Of a DNA stretch of 64,000 nt, positions 34,511 through 47,764 are shown one piece after another; positions within the stretch are counted from its first letter, which is position 1; every line of letters begins with the position of its first letter. The stretch is from Thalassospira marina (GTDB taxonomy: Bacteria; Pseudomonadota; Alphaproteobacteria; Rhodospirillales; Thalassospiraceae). The position numbers and the translations under genes were made by a program. The notes below the pieces were generated by a model, which had not been told where the DNA came from, searched no databases, and worked only from the letters and a program-made list of their open reading frames with translations. The stretch spans positions 1,252,001-1,316,000 of the forward strand of contig NZ_CP024199.1 of the NCBI RefSeq assembly GCF_002844375.1, given 5' to 3'.

Positions 34511-34708
34511 ATGGCTAAAACGTCACCGGCACAATTCGTACAACAGGTTCGTCAGGAAGCCCGCAAGGTCTCCTGGCCGACCCGCAAGGAAACGACCGTA
34601 TCAACCCTGATGGTTTTCATCATGGTTGCTTTTGCGTCTGTTTTCTTCTTTGTCGTTGATCAGCTGCTTGCCCTGGGCGTCAAGCTGATCTTTGGTGTCG
34701 GGGGCTGA
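34511..34708 (+). CDS. secE: Preprotein translocase subunit SecE
   Basis: 65 residues, one C-terminal membrane segment preceded by the conserved QEARKVSWPTRKET region. The short single-span form is the usual alphaproteobacterial SecE. It is stabilised by SecY and stands directly before nusG. Confidence 0.93.
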   Translation: MAKTSPAQFVQQVRQEARKVSWPTRKETTVSTLMVFIMVAFASVFFFVVDQLLALGVKLIFGVGG

Positions 34709-34709
34709 T

Positions 34710-35243
34710 ATGGCTGAGCATCGCTGGTACGTGCTGCACGTCCATTCCGGTTTTGAAAAGAAGGTCGCCCAGTCGATCCGCGAACAGTCCATTAAAAAAG
34801 GTCTGGAAGGCGAGATCGCAGAAGTTCTGGTCCCGACCGAAGAAATCGTGGAAATGCGTCGTGGCAGCAAAGTCAATGCCGAGCGCAAGTTCTTCCCGGG
34901 TTACGTATTGCTGAAAATGCAGCTGACTGACGAAAGCTGGCATCTGGTCAAAAACACCGCCAAGGTCACTGACTTCCTTGGCAGCCGTGGTAAACCGATG
35001 CCGATTTCCGAAAAGGAAGCACAGCATATCCTGCATCAGGTTCAGGAAGGCGTTGAACGTCCGAAATCCACCGTCAGCTTTGAAGTTGGCGAAGAAGTCC
35101 GGGTTTCCGATGGTCCGTTTGCTTCCTTTACCGGTGTTGTTGAAGGGGTCGATGAAGAACGTGCACGCCTGAAGGTGTCTGTTTCGATCTTCGGTCGTTC
35201 TACCCCGGTCGAACTGGAATATACCCAGGTCGAAAAGATCTGA
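34710..35243 (+). CDS. nusG: Transcription termination/antitermination factor NusG
   Basis: 177 residues: NGN domain (MAEHRWYVLHVHSGFEKKV to about 115) and C-terminal KOW domain (EVGEEVRVSDGPFASFTGVV). Links RNA polymerase to Rho or to the ribosome. ATG 34710 follows the secE stop by one base; an upstream in-frame ATG lies inside secE. Confidence 0.97.
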   Translation: MAEHRWYVLHVHSGFEKKVAQSIREQSIKKGLEGEIAEVLVPTEEIVEMRRGSKVNAERKFFPGYVLLKMQLTDESWHLVKNTAKVTDFLGSRGKPMPISEKEAQHILHQVQEGVERPKSTVSFEVGEEVRVSDGPFASFTGVVEGVDEERARLKVSVSIFGRSTPVELEYTQVEKI

Positions 35244-35349
35244 TCGATCTTTCAAAAAGTTTCCGGATTGCATGAATTTGTAACCGGTTTTATCGAGCGC
35301 GGGAGGCCAGCCATGGCCGGACCGCGCGCTTCTTTAAGAGGTAAGTGCA

Positions 35350-35778
35350 ATGGCCAAAAAGATTACTGGCTATATCAAGCTGCAGATTGCTGCTGGTAAA
35401 GCCAACCCGTCTCCGCCCGTCGGCCCGGCCCTGGGTCAGCGCGGTGTGAACATCATGGAATTCTGTAAGGCGTTCAATGCTGCGACCCAGCAGATGGAAC
35501 CCGGCATGCCGATTCCTGTCGTCATCACCGTTTATGGCGACCGTTCGTTCAGCTTCGTCACCAAAACCCCGCCGGCATCCTACTTCCTGCGTAAAGCAGC
35601 TGGTATTGCCAAGGGTTCGGGCACCACTGGCAAAGGTTTTGTCGGTAAAGTGACCAAAGCCCAGGTCGAAGAAATCGCAAATGCCAAGATGGCTGACCTC
35701 AATGCGGTCGACATCAAAGGCGCAATGGCGATGATCGAAGGTTCGGCCCGTGCTATGGGTCTCGAGGTTGTGGAGTAA
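35350..35778 (+). CDS. rplK: 50S ribosomal protein L11
   Basis: 142 residues, full length, starting MAKKITGYIKLQ. Binds 23S rRNA at the GTPase centre. The nusG-rplK gap has a hairpin with arms near 35296-35301 and 35322-35327. First of the rplKA pair. Confidence 0.97.
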   Translation: MAKKITGYIKLQIAAGKANPSPPVGPALGQRGVNIMEFCKAFNAATQQMEPGMPIPVVITVYGDRSFSFVTKTPPASYFLRKAAGIAKGSGTTGKGFVGKVTKAQVEEIANAKMADLNAVDIKGAMAMIEGSARAMGLEVVE

Positions 35779-35782
35779 GACG

Positions 35783-36481
35783 ATGGCCAAGACTGGTAAG
35801 CGCCTTGCCCAGGCCTATGAGGGCATTGACCGTAACAAACAGTATGAACTTGCTGCTGCTATCAAGCTTGTCAAAGACGGTGCAAAAGCAAAGTTCGACG
35901 AAACCGTTGAAATCGCGATGAACCTGGGTGTTGACCCGCGTCACGCCGACCAGATGGTTCGTGGTGTTGTCTCGCTGCCGCACGGCACTGGCAAAACCAT
36001 GCGCGTCGCTGTCTTCGCAAAAGACGCCAAAGCAGAAGAAGCCCAGAAAGCTGGTGCGGACGCTGTTGGCGCCGAAGACCTGATGACCGCAATGCAGGGC
36101 GGCGATCTGAACTACGATCGCGTCATTGCTACCCCGGACATGATGGCTGTTGTCGGTCGTCTCGGTAAGGTTCTCGGCCCGCGCGGCCTGATGCCGAACC
36201 CGAAACTCGGCACCGTGACCATGGACGTTGCCAAAGCCGTTGCCGATGCAAAGGCTGGTCAGGTTCAGTTCCGCGCTGAAAAGAACGGTCTGGTTCACGC
36301 TGGCGTGGGCAAGGCATCTTTCAGCGAAGAGCAGCTGGTTGAAAACGTCAAGGCGTTCGTTTCTGCGATCGTCAAGGCGAAGCCGACCGGTGCAAAAGGT
36401 ACGTACCTGAAGCGCGCTGCTGTCAGCTCCACCATGGGCGCTGGCGTCAAGGTTGCGGTTTCGGATATCGCGACCAACTAA
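35783..36481 (+). CDS. rplA: 50S ribosomal protein L1
   Basis: 232 residues. L1 stalk protein and, in E. coli, translational repressor of its own rplKA mRNA. ATG 35783 (MAKTGKRL) is 4 bases after the rplK stop; a further in-frame start at 35750 lies inside rplK. Confidence 0.97.
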   Translation: MAKTGKRLAQAYEGIDRNKQYELAAAIKLVKDGAKAKFDETVEIAMNLGVDPRHADQMVRGVVSLPHGTGKTMRVAVFAKDAKAEEAQKAGADAVGAEDLMTAMQGGDLNYDRVIATPDMMAVVGRLGKVLGPRGLMPNPKLGTVTMDVAKAVADAKAGQVQFRAEKNGLVHAGVGKASFSEEQLVENVKAFVSAIVKAKPTGAKGTYLKRAAVSSTMGAGVKVAVSDIATN

Positions 36482-36759
36482 TTTCGAGTTTCCGGTCTGC
36501 CTTCGGGTGGGCCGGTTGCCGGAGAGGGGGCTAACCCCTCTCTACCTGTCTGTCCCAGACTGCAGGTGGGCAATGTCTGATTGCTCTTAATGTCCTGCAT
36601 AGGCAGAGGTTCCGGTTCTAGAATTTCCCGTATTCGGGGTTTTCCAAAGGCTTGAACATCTGGCAAACGGACGGGCGTAATCGGCCGGTTCCTGTGAACT
36701 GGTCACGTCTGTGAACCCTTAGGGGTTCAGGGCAAAAAGCAAAATGTCGGAGACTGATT
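36482..36759 (+). promoter_or_regulatory. rplJL leader
   Basis: 278 bases between rplA and rplJ. It contains GAGAGGGG-GCTAA-CCCCTCTC (36522-36542) and a GAACCC/GGGTTC hairpin near the start codon. A long folded leader here is where L10-L7/L12 feedback binds in other bacteria; the binding structure itself was not modelled. Confidence 0.6.
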
Positions 36760-37278
36760 GTGAACCGCGATGATAAACAACAGTTCGTAGCAGAAATGCG
36801 CGAAGTGTTCGAAGGTGCGGAAGGCGTCATCATCACCCAGTACAAAGGGTTGACTGTCGCTGAAATTACCGCTCTTCGTGCGCAGATGCGTCAAGCTGGT
36901 GCGGGCTTCAAGGTCACCAAAAACCGGCTTACGCGACTTGCTCTGGAAGGCACCAAATTTGCTAACCTGGCAGATTTCTTTACTGGCCCGACCGCGATCG
37001 CCTATTCGGCGGACCCGGCCGCAGCCGCTAAAGTTGCTGCTAACTTTGCCAAAGCTAACGAGAAACTCGTTCTCGTTGCTGGTGGTCTCGGCGAACAGGT
37101 TCTCGATGAACAGGGTGTTAAAGCCCTTGCAGAACTGCCGTCGATCGACGAACTGCGCGCAAAACTGGTTGGCATGATCCAGACCCCGGCACAGCGTATC
37201 GCTACGCTGACTTCCAAGCCGGCGGCCCAGATCGCCCAGGTGCTGAAGGCATATGCCGAAAAAGGCGAAGCCGCGTAA
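36760..37278 (+). CDS. rplJ: 50S ribosomal protein L10
   Basis: 172 residues. Anchors L7/L12 dimers on the ribosome. GTG 36760 has GGAGA about 8 bases upstream. The N-terminal rRNA-binding region (FVAEMREVFEGAEGVIITQY) and the C-terminal helix for L7/L12 binding are both present. Confidence 0.96.
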   Translation: MNRDDKQQFVAEMREVFEGAEGVIITQYKGLTVAEITALRAQMRQAGAGFKVTKNRLTRLALEGTKFANLADFFTGPTAIAYSADPAAAAKVAANFAKANEKLVLVAGGLGEQVLDEQGVKALAELPSIDELRAKLVGMIQTPAQRIATLTSKPAAQIAQVLKAYAEKGEAA

Positions 37279-37326
37279 CCCTTTTTTTCCTAATTACTAC
37301 CAAGTTTAAGCCTAGGAGTTATCAAA

Positions 37327-37698
37327 ATGGCCGATCTTAAGGCACTCGTCGAAGAGCTCTCCAAGCTCACCGTTATCGAAGCTGCTGAACTTTCCAAGCT
37401 TCTCGAAGAAGAGTGGGGCGTTTCCGCCGCTGCTCCGGTTGCTGTTGCTGCTGCTGCTGGTCCGGCTGCTGAAGCTGCAGAAGAAAAAACCGAATTTGAC
37501 GTTATCCTGGCATCTGCTGGCGACAAGAAAATCAACGTCATTAAAGAAGTTCGCGCAATCACCGGTCTTGGCCTGAAAGAAGCCAAAGACCTGGTCGAAG
37601 GCGCTCCGAAGCCGGTCAAAGAAGGCGTGGCTAAGGACGAAGCTGCTGAAATCAAGAAAAAGCTTGAAGAAGCTGGCGCAACCGTCGAACTCAAATAA
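37327..37698 (+). CDS. rplL: 50S ribosomal protein L7/L12
   Basis: 123 residues: dimerisation domain, Ala/Glu-rich flexible hinge at about 35-52, and factor-binding C-terminal domain with GLGLKEAKDLVEG. GGAG precedes ATG 37327. Confidence 0.97.
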   Translation: MADLKALVEELSKLTVIEAAELSKLLEEEWGVSAAAPVAVAAAAGPAAEAAEEKTEFDVILASAGDKKINVIKEVRAITGLGLKEAKDLVEGAPKPVKEGVAKDEAAEIKKKLEEAGATVELK

Positions 37699-37721
37699 TC
37701 GACGGCTATTGCCAAGGTTTG

Positions 37722-37750
37722 GGTCGGCGTTCCTTCCGGGGACGCCGACC
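37722..37750 (+). terminator. Attenuator-type hairpin after rplL
   Basis: GGTCGGCGT and ACGCCGACC pair perfectly, extended by three inner pairs. No T-tract, so likely partial termination or RNA processing. Confidence 0.5.
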
Positions 37751-37810
37751 TATCCGTCTTTGCGGGAAATTTTTTTGAACGCCGCAGGACGCGAAAGGGA
37801 AATTTAACGG

Positions 37811-37838
37811 TTGACGCTGCCAAAGCTAATCATACATA
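37811..37838 (+). promoter_or_regulatory. Possible rpoBC promoter
   Basis: TTGACG (37811-37816), 16-base spacer and TACATA (37833-37838). The -10 is weak, so this is tentative. Confidence 0.35.
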
Positions 37839-37948
37839 GTGCAAGACTGTTTTTGCCAAAGGTTATCTTTGGCGGCGTCGACAGCCGAGGGATCAGTGAT
37901 CTCTATTCATGTTGGATGTCAAATAACATCCGCGGTCATATTTAAGTA

Positions 37949-37976
37949 ACGCCCGCCCCGTACGGGGCTCGGGCGT
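37949..37976 (+). promoter_or_regulatory. Leader hairpin upstream of rpoB
   Basis: ACGCCCG-CCCCG-TA-CGGGG-CT-CGGGCGT: a 12-bp stem with a two-base bulge and a two-base tip, 84 bases before the rpoB start, then TTTTTT at 37991-37996. Confidence 0.55.
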
Positions 37977-38059
37977 CGTTGTGCTGTACGCATTTTTTGC
38001 GTCTGCAACATCGACGACGGGTTCGGACGGTGTGGGGAGGCGCGATTAAAGGAACGATG

Positions 38060-42226
<4,167 letters not shown>

Positions 42227-42233
42227 AATCCAG

Positions 42234-42259
42234 GGCGGGCGAAGCTTGCTTCGTCCGCC
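42234..42259 (+). promoter_or_regulatory. rpoB-rpoC intercistronic hairpin
   Basis: A 10-bp stem with one G-U pair (42234-42243 with 42250-42259), loop GCTTGC. No T-tract; probably mRNA stability or processing. Confidence 0.5.
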
Positions 42260-42322
42260 ATTGCATCTTTCGGCCTGAAATTGGCGAAACCCGGCGCGGC
42301 CGGGCATAGCGGGAGAGCCTTT

Positions 42323-45300
42323 ATGAACGAGTTGATGAAGATCTTCGGGCAGCCTCAGGGCACCCAAAGCTTCGATCAGATCCGCATTCAGATCGCCAGC
42401 CCGGAGCGTATCCGTTCCTGGTCTTTTGGTGAAATCAAGAAGCCGGAGACCATCAACTACCGGACTTTCAAACCGGAGCGCGACGGTCTGTTCTGTGCGC
42501 GCATTTTTGGTCCGGTTAAGGATTACGAATGCTTGTGCGGCAAGTACAAGCGCATGAAATATCGCGGTATTATCTGCGAAAAATGCGGCGTCGAAGTCAC
42601 GCTGGCCAAAGTGCGTCGCGAACGCATGGGACATATTGAACTGGCAGCACCTGTTGCGCATATCTGGTTCATGAAATCCCTGCCGAGCCGCCTTGGTCTG
42701 TTGCTCGACATGATGCTCAAGGATCTTGAGCGTATTCTCTATTTCGAAAACTATGTCGTTATTGAGCCGGGTCTGACCCCGCTCAAGATGGGTGAACTTC
42801 TGAGCGAAGACCAGTTCACCACGGCACAGGAAGAATATGGCGAAGACAGCTTCCGTGCCGGTATCGGTGCAGAAGCCATCCGCGACATGCTTGCTGCGAT
42901 CGACCTTGATGACGAATACGAAGTCGCCAAGCTCGACCTCAAGGAAACCAACTCGGAAGCCAAGCGCAAGAAGCTGGTCAAGCGTCTGAAGCTGATCGAA
43001 GCTTTCCGTGATTCGGGTGCCCGTCCTGAATGGATGATTCTGGAAGTCATTCCGGTCATTCCGCCAGAACTGCGTCCGCTGGTTCCGCTTGATGGTGGTC
43101 GTTTCGCAACGTCGGATCTGAACGATCTGTACCGTCGCGTGATCAACCGTAACAACCGTCTGAAACGCCTGATCGAACTGCGTGCGCCCGATATCATCGT
43201 GCGTAACGAAAAGCGTATGCTGCAGGAATCGGTCGACGCACTGTTTGACAATGGCCGTCGCGGCCGTCCGATCACGGGTGCCAACAAGCGCCCGCTGAAA
43301 TCGATGTCCGACATGCTCAAGGGCAAACAGGGTCGTTTCCGTCAGAACCTTCTCGGTAAGCGCGTCGACTATTCCGGTCGTTCCGTTATTACCGTGGGTC
43401 CGAGCCTGAAGCTGCACCAGTGCGGCCTGCCGAAGAAAATGGCGCTCGAACTGTTCAAGCCGTTCGTTTATGCGAAGCTTGAATTGTACGGTATGGCGAC
43501 CACGATCAAGGCTGCCAAACGCATGGTCGAAAAAGAGCGTCCGGAAGTCTGGGATATCCTCGAGCAGGTTATCCGCGAACACCCGGTCATGCTCAACCGT
43601 GCGCCGACGCTGCACCGTCTTGGTATCCAGGCATTCGAGCCGACCCTGATCGAAGGTAAGGCAATCCAGCTTCATCCGCTCGTCTGTACAGCTTTTAACG
43701 CTGACTTCGACGGCGACCAGATGGCCGTTCACGTGCCGCTGTCGCTCGAAGCCCAGCTCGAAGCCCGTACGCTGATGATGTCGACCAACAACATCCTGTC
43801 GCCGGCATCGGGTCGTCCGATTATCGTGCCGTCCCAGGACATCGTGCTTGGTCTGTACTACATCTCGATGGATGGTGAAGGTGAACCCGGCGAAGGCATG
43901 TCCTTTGTCGATATCGCCGAAATCGAACAGGCGCTTGATTCCGGTGCAGTTGGTCTGCATTCGAAAATCAATGCCCGTTACCATACTGTCGATGCGAACA
44001 ACGAAAAGATCACTATTCGTGTTCAGACGACCCCGGGCCGTATGTTGCTCTCGGAACTGTTGCCGCGTCATCCGCGCATTCCGTTCTCGACGATCAACAA
44101 GCTGCTGACCAAAAAAGACATCTCGAACGTTATCGACATTGTCTATCGTCACTGCGGCCAGAAAGAGACGGTCATTTTTGCTGACCGCCTGATGGGTCTT
44201 GGCTTTAACTGGGCGTGCCGTGCGGGCATTTCCTTTGGTAAGGATGACATGGTCATTCCTGATGCCAAGGAACCGCTGGTCAACACGACCCACGAAAAGG
44301 TCAAGGAATACGAACAGCAGTATCAGGACGGCCTGATCACCCGTGGTGAAAAATACAACAAGGTGGTCGACGCCTGGTCGCAATGTACTGACGACGTTTC
44401 CGAAGCCATGATGAAGGGCATTTCGGCAACGAAGGAAGGCAACCAGATCAACTCCGTTTACATGATGGCGCACTCCGGTGCCCGTGGTTCTGCCGCCCAG
44501 ATGCGTCAGCTTGCCGCCATGCGCGGTCTGATGGCAAAGCCGGATGGCTCGATCATTGAAACGCCGATCATTTCCAACTTTAAGGAAGGCCTGACCGTGC
44601 AGGAGTACTTCAACTCCACCCACGGTGCCCGTAAGGGGCTGGCCGATACGGCGCTGAAAACGGCAAACTCCGGTTACCTGACCCGTCGTCTCGTTGACGT
44701 CGCCCAGGATTCGATCATCACCCAGCATGATTGCGGCACCGAACGGGGCCTCGATATTGCGGCTGTTGTTGACTCGGGTGAAGTTATCGAAACCCTGTCG
44801 GATCGTATCCTTGGTCGTTACACCGCTGATGCCATCGTTGATCCGTCAACCGGCGAGGAAATCGTTGGCAAGAACGAAATGGTTGTCGAAGACCATCTCG
44901 ATCTGATCGAAAAAGCCGGTGTTGAATCCGCGCGTATTCGCTCGGTGCTGACCTGTGATGCCGAAACCGGCGTTTGCGGCCATTGCTATGGTCGTGACCT
45001 TGCTCGCGGGACGACTGTCAATATCGGTGAAGCTGTTGGTGTTATCGCCGCACAGTCAATCGGTGAACCGGGTACCCAGCTGACCATGCGTACGTTCCAC
45101 ATTGGTGGTGCCGCGCAGCGTGGTGCGGAAGTTTCCGGTGTCGAAGCCAACTTCGATGCGACCGTCAAGATCAAGAACCATGCTGTGGTGACGAACTCCA
45201 AGGGCGTCAACATCGTCATGGCCCGTAACCTGGAAATTCTGCTTCTCGACAAAAATGGTCGTGAACGCGCGAAATTCCGTGTTCCTTACGGTGCGAAGCT

Positions 45301-46516
45301 GCTGACCGAAGACGGTGCACAGATTTCCCGTGGCCAGAAACTGGCCGAGTGGGATCCGTACACCCTGCCGATCATCACCGAGAAAGAAGGTTTCGTGAAC
45401 TATGTCGACCTGATCGAAGGGACGACCATTCGCGAAATCTACGACGAAGCAACTGGTATCGGTGCCAAAACGGTTATCGATTGGAAGAGCCAGCCGAAAG
45501 CATCCGATCTTAAGCCGCGCGTCACCCTGCGTGACGAAAATGGCGAGGTCATCAACCTGGATAACGGCCTTGAAGCCCGTTACTTCCTGTCGGTTGACGC
45601 GATCCTCTCCGTTGAAAACGGTCAGAAGGTCAATGCCGGTGACGTTCTTGCGCGTATCCCGCGTGAAGGTTCGAAAACCCGTGACATCACTGGTGGTCTG
45701 CCGCGCGTCGCCGAGCTGTTTGAAGCCCGTAAACCGAAAGAACACGCGATCATCGCCGATATCGCTGGTCGCGTTGAATTCGGTAAGGACTACAAGAACA
45801 AGCGTCGTGTCATCCTGCATCCGCATGATGATGCCGGTGTCGAGCCGATCGAATATCTGATCCCGAAAGGCAAGCATCTTGCCGTTCAGGAAGGGGACTT
45901 CGTCGAGCGTGGCGACCTCCTGATGGATGGTTCACCGGTTCCGCACGATATCTTGCGCGTTATGGGCGTTCCGGCACTGGCCGACTACCTGGTTAATGAA
46001 ATCCAGGAAGTTTACCGGTTGCAGGGCGTGAAGATTAACGACAAGCACATCGAAGTCATCGTTCGTCAGATGCTCCAGAAAGTGGAAATCACCAAACCGG
46101 GTGACACCACGCTTCTGGTTGGCGAAATTGTCGACCGCGTCGACTTCGAAGCCGAGAACGAAAAAGCTGCCCGTGAAGGCGGCGATATGGCAGAAGCCTC
46201 ACCGGTCCTCCAGGGGATCACGAAGGCTTCTCTCCAGACGCATTCCTTCATCTCGGCCGCGTCGTTCCAGGAAACCACGCGCGTTCTGACCGAAGCTGCC
46301 GTATCGGGTAAAACCGATACGCTGATCGGTCTGAAAGAAAACGTGATCGTGGGTCGTCTGATCCCGGCAGGTACCGGTGCGGTAATGAATCGCTTCCGCG
46401 CTCTTGCCAGCGAACGCGACCGTGTGGTCCAGCTCGAAGCTGAAGAGGAAGAAATCGGGGATAACTTCGGTCCGCAGGGCGGTTCCGAGTCCCCAAGCCT
46501 CCCGGCTGGCGAGTAA
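42323..46516 (+). CDS. rpoC: DNA-directed RNA polymerase subunit beta'
   Basis: 1397 residues. N-terminal zinc motif CLCGKYKRMKYRGIICEKC, the catalytic NADFDGD at 459-465 with the three Mg-binding aspartates, and the second cysteine set CDAETGVCGHC. ATG 42323 (MNELMKIFG) follows GGGAGAG; an in-frame TTG at 42281 is not needed. Gap to rpoB is 96 bases. Confidence 0.98.
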   Translation: MNELMKIFGQPQGTQSFDQIRIQIASPERIRSWSFGEIKKPETINYRTFKPERDGLFCARIFGPVKDYECLCGKYKRMKYRGIICEKCGVEVTLAKVRRERMGHIELAAPVAHIWFMKSLPSRLGLLLDMMLKDLERILYFENYVVIEPGLTPLKMGELLSEDQFTTAQEEYGEDSFRAGIGAEAIRDMLAAIDLDDEYEVAKLDLKETNSEAKRKKLVKRLKLIEAFRDSGARPEWMILEVIPVIPPELRPLVPLDGGRFATSDLNDLYRRVINRNNRLKRLIELRAPDIIVRNEKRMLQESVDALFDNGRRGRPITGANKRPLKSMSDMLKGKQGRFRQNLLGKRVDYSGRSVITVGPSLKLHQCGLPKKMALELFKPFVYAKLELYGMATTIKAAKRMVEKERPEVWDILEQVIREHPVMLNRAPTLHRLGIQAFEPTLIEGKAIQLHPLVCTAFNADFDGDQMAVHVPLSLEAQLEARTLMMSTNNILSPASGRPIIVPSQDIVLGLYYISMDGEGEPGEGMSFVDIAEIEQALDSGAVGLHSKINARYHTVDANNEKITIRVQTTPGRMLLSELLPRHPRIPFSTINKLLTKKDISNVIDIVYRHCGQKETVIFADRLMGLGFNWACRAGISFGKDDMVIPDAKEPLVNTTHEKVKEYEQQYQDGLITRGEKYNKVVDAWSQCTDDVSEAMMKGISATKEGNQINSVYMMAHSGARGSAAQMRQLAAMRGLMAKPDGSIIETPIISNFKEGLTVQEYFNSTHGARKGLADTALKTANSGYLTRRLVDVAQDSIITQHDCGTERGLDIAAVVDSGEVIETLSDRILGRYTADAIVDPSTGEEIVGKNEMVVEDHLDLIEKAGVESARIRSVLTCDAETGVCGHCYGRDLARGTTVNIGEAVGVIAAQSIGEPGTQLTMRTFHIGGAAQRGAEVSGVEANFDATVKIKNHAVVTNSKGVNIVMARNLEILLLDKNGRERAKFRVPYGAKLLTEDGAQISRGQKLAEWDPYTLPIITEKEGFVNYVDLIEGTTIREIYDEATGIGAKTVIDWKSQPKASDLKPRVTLRDENGEVINLDNGLEARYFLSVDAILSVENGQKVNAGDVLARIPREGSKTRDITGGLPRVAELFEARKPKEHAIIADIAGRVEFGKDYKNKRRVILHPHDDAGVEPIEYLIPKGKHLAVQEGDFVERGDLLMDGSPVPHDILRVMGVPALADYLVNEIQEVYRLQGVKINDKHIEVIVRQMLQKVEITKPGDTTLLVGEIVDRVDFEAENEKAAREGGDMAEASPVLQGITKASLQTHSFISAASFQETTRVLTEAAVSGKTDTLIGLKENVIVGRLIPAGTGAVMNRFRALASERDRVVQLEAEEEEIGDNFGPQGGSESPSLPAGE

Positions 46517-46550
46517 GGATTTACGCGCAAGGTTATTAAAGAATCAGAGA

Positions 46551-46584
46551 CGAACCGGGAATTTCTTATCGACGCCCCGGTTCG
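46551..46584 (+). terminator. Possible weak terminator after rpoC
   Basis: CGAACCGGG pairs with CCCGGTTCG (9 bp) around a 16-base loop, then TTTCGG. Weak without a longer T-tract. Confidence 0.45.
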
Positions 46585-46628
46585 TTTCGGCGTTTGAAGC
46601 GCCAACTCGATGGCTCCAAGGGTTTTGC

Positions 46629-46657
46629 TTGACGCGATATGGGCCCGTCACTAGTAT
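46629..46657 (+). promoter_or_regulatory. str operon promoter
   Basis: TTGACG (46629-46634), 17-base spacer and TAGTAT (46652-46657). Transcription would start near 46664, about 220 bases before rpsL. Confidence 0.75.
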
Positions 46658-46756
46658 GCGCCCACCGAATCTTGGGGGGTGTTTCTGTGACGGTGCCGAT
46701 AATGGTTCCGGGCGGAAACGCCCTTCCGTCGCATCAAGCGACTTTGACGGCCGTCG

Positions 46757-46779
46757 AGGCAGGATCAAACCTGCTTTTT
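46757..46779 (+). terminator. Attenuator candidate in the rpsL leader
   Basis: GCAGG-ATCAAA-CCTGC, extended by two more pairs, followed directly by T5 (46775-46779). It lies between the str promoter and rpsL, so it would abort transcription before the operon unless countered. The leader also has GTCGC/GCGAC and GGGCG/CGCCC hairpins. Confidence 0.55.
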
Positions 46780-46885
46780 GGGCGTCCGCAATGTTTTTGT
46801 CTTTATGGCAAAAGCAGCGCGGTCGCTCGTCGTGCGTCGATAGAGTACGCCCAAGTGGCGTCCGTTAAGGCAAAAGGGAAAGTTA

Positions 46886-47257
46886 ATGCCTACTATTAAC
46901 CAGCTGATCCGCAAGTCGCGGTCACCGCGCTCGCAGCGCGATATGGTGCCTGCACTGGAAGCATGCCCGCAGAAGCGTGGCGTGTGCACCCGTGTTTACA
47001 CCACCACCCCGAAGAAGCCGAACTCGGCACTTCGTAAGGTTGCCCGTGTCCGTTTGACTAACGGCTACGAAGTAACCAGCTACATCCCGGGTGAAGGCCA
47101 CAACCTGCAGGAACACTCCGTCGTCATGATCCGTGGCGGCCGCGTGAAGGACTTGCCGGGTGTTCGTTATCACATTATTCGCGGTACCCTCGATACACAG
47201 GGTGTTAAAGACCGTAAGCAGCGTCGTTCGAAATACGGCGCGAAGCGTCCGAAATAA
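46886..47257 (+). CDS. rpsL: 30S ribosomal protein S12
   Basis: 123 residues. Decoding-centre protein. K43 (TPKKPNS) and K88 are the streptomycin-sensitive residues. Starts the str operon with rpsG, fusA and tuf. Confidence 0.98.
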   Translation: MPTINQLIRKSRSPRSQRDMVPALEACPQKRGVCTRVYTTTPKKPNSALRKVARVRLTNGYEVTSYIPGEGHNLQEHSVVMIRGGRVKDLPGVRYHIIRGTLDTQGVKDRKQRRSKYGAKRPK

Positions 47258-47269
47258 GGAGCGCATTGA

Positions 47270-47737
47270 ATGTCTCGTCGTCACGCTGCTGAGAAGCGCG
47301 AAGTACTTCCTGACGCCAAATATGGCGATAAGGTTCTGACCAAATTCATGAATGGTCTGATGCTCGACGGTAAAAAGTCGGCTGCAGAAAAGATCGTTTA
47401 TGGTGCATTTGACATCATGGAATCCAAAGGCGGCGATCCCGTTGCCCAGTTCCATGAAGCCATGGACAACGTGAAGCCGAACGTCGAAGTTCGCTCGCGT
47501 CGTGTTGGCGGTGCGACCTATCAGGTTCCGGTCGAAGTTCGTTCCGAACGTCGTCAGGCACTTGCCATTCGCTGGCTGGTGGACGCAGCGCGCAAGCGTT
47601 CCGAAACCACCATGATTGGTCGTCTCGCTGGTGAACTGATGGATGCTGCCAACAACCGTGGCACCGCCGTCAAGAAACGCGAAGACACCCATCGTATGGC
47701 CGAAGCCAACAAGGCTTTCGCTCATTATCGCTGGTAA
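47270..47737 (+). CDS. rpsG: 30S ribosomal protein S7
   Basis: 155 residues, starting MSRRHAAEKREVLPD. Binds the 3' major domain of 16S rRNA and, in E. coli, represses str mRNA translation. AAGGAG precedes ATG 47270. Confidence 0.98.
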   Translation: MSRRHAAEKREVLPDAKYGDKVLTKFMNGLMLDGKKSAAEKIVYGAFDIMESKGGDPVAQFHEAMDNVKPNVEVRSRRVGGATYQVPVEVRSERRQALAIRWLVDAARKRSETTMIGRLAGELMDAANNRGTAVKKREDTHRMAEANKAFAHYRW

Positions 47738-47764
47738 CCCAGACCCAAAGATCAAGAGTCGATT

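Larger units (their letters stand above)
37699..38059 (+). other. rplL-rpoB intergenic region
   Basis: 361 bases. Contains a 12-bp hairpin at 37722-37750, a possible promoter at 37811-37838 and a long hairpin at 37949-37976 followed 15 bases later by T6. This arrangement recalls the attenuator and RNase III site between rplL and rpoB in E. coli. Confidence 0.6.
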
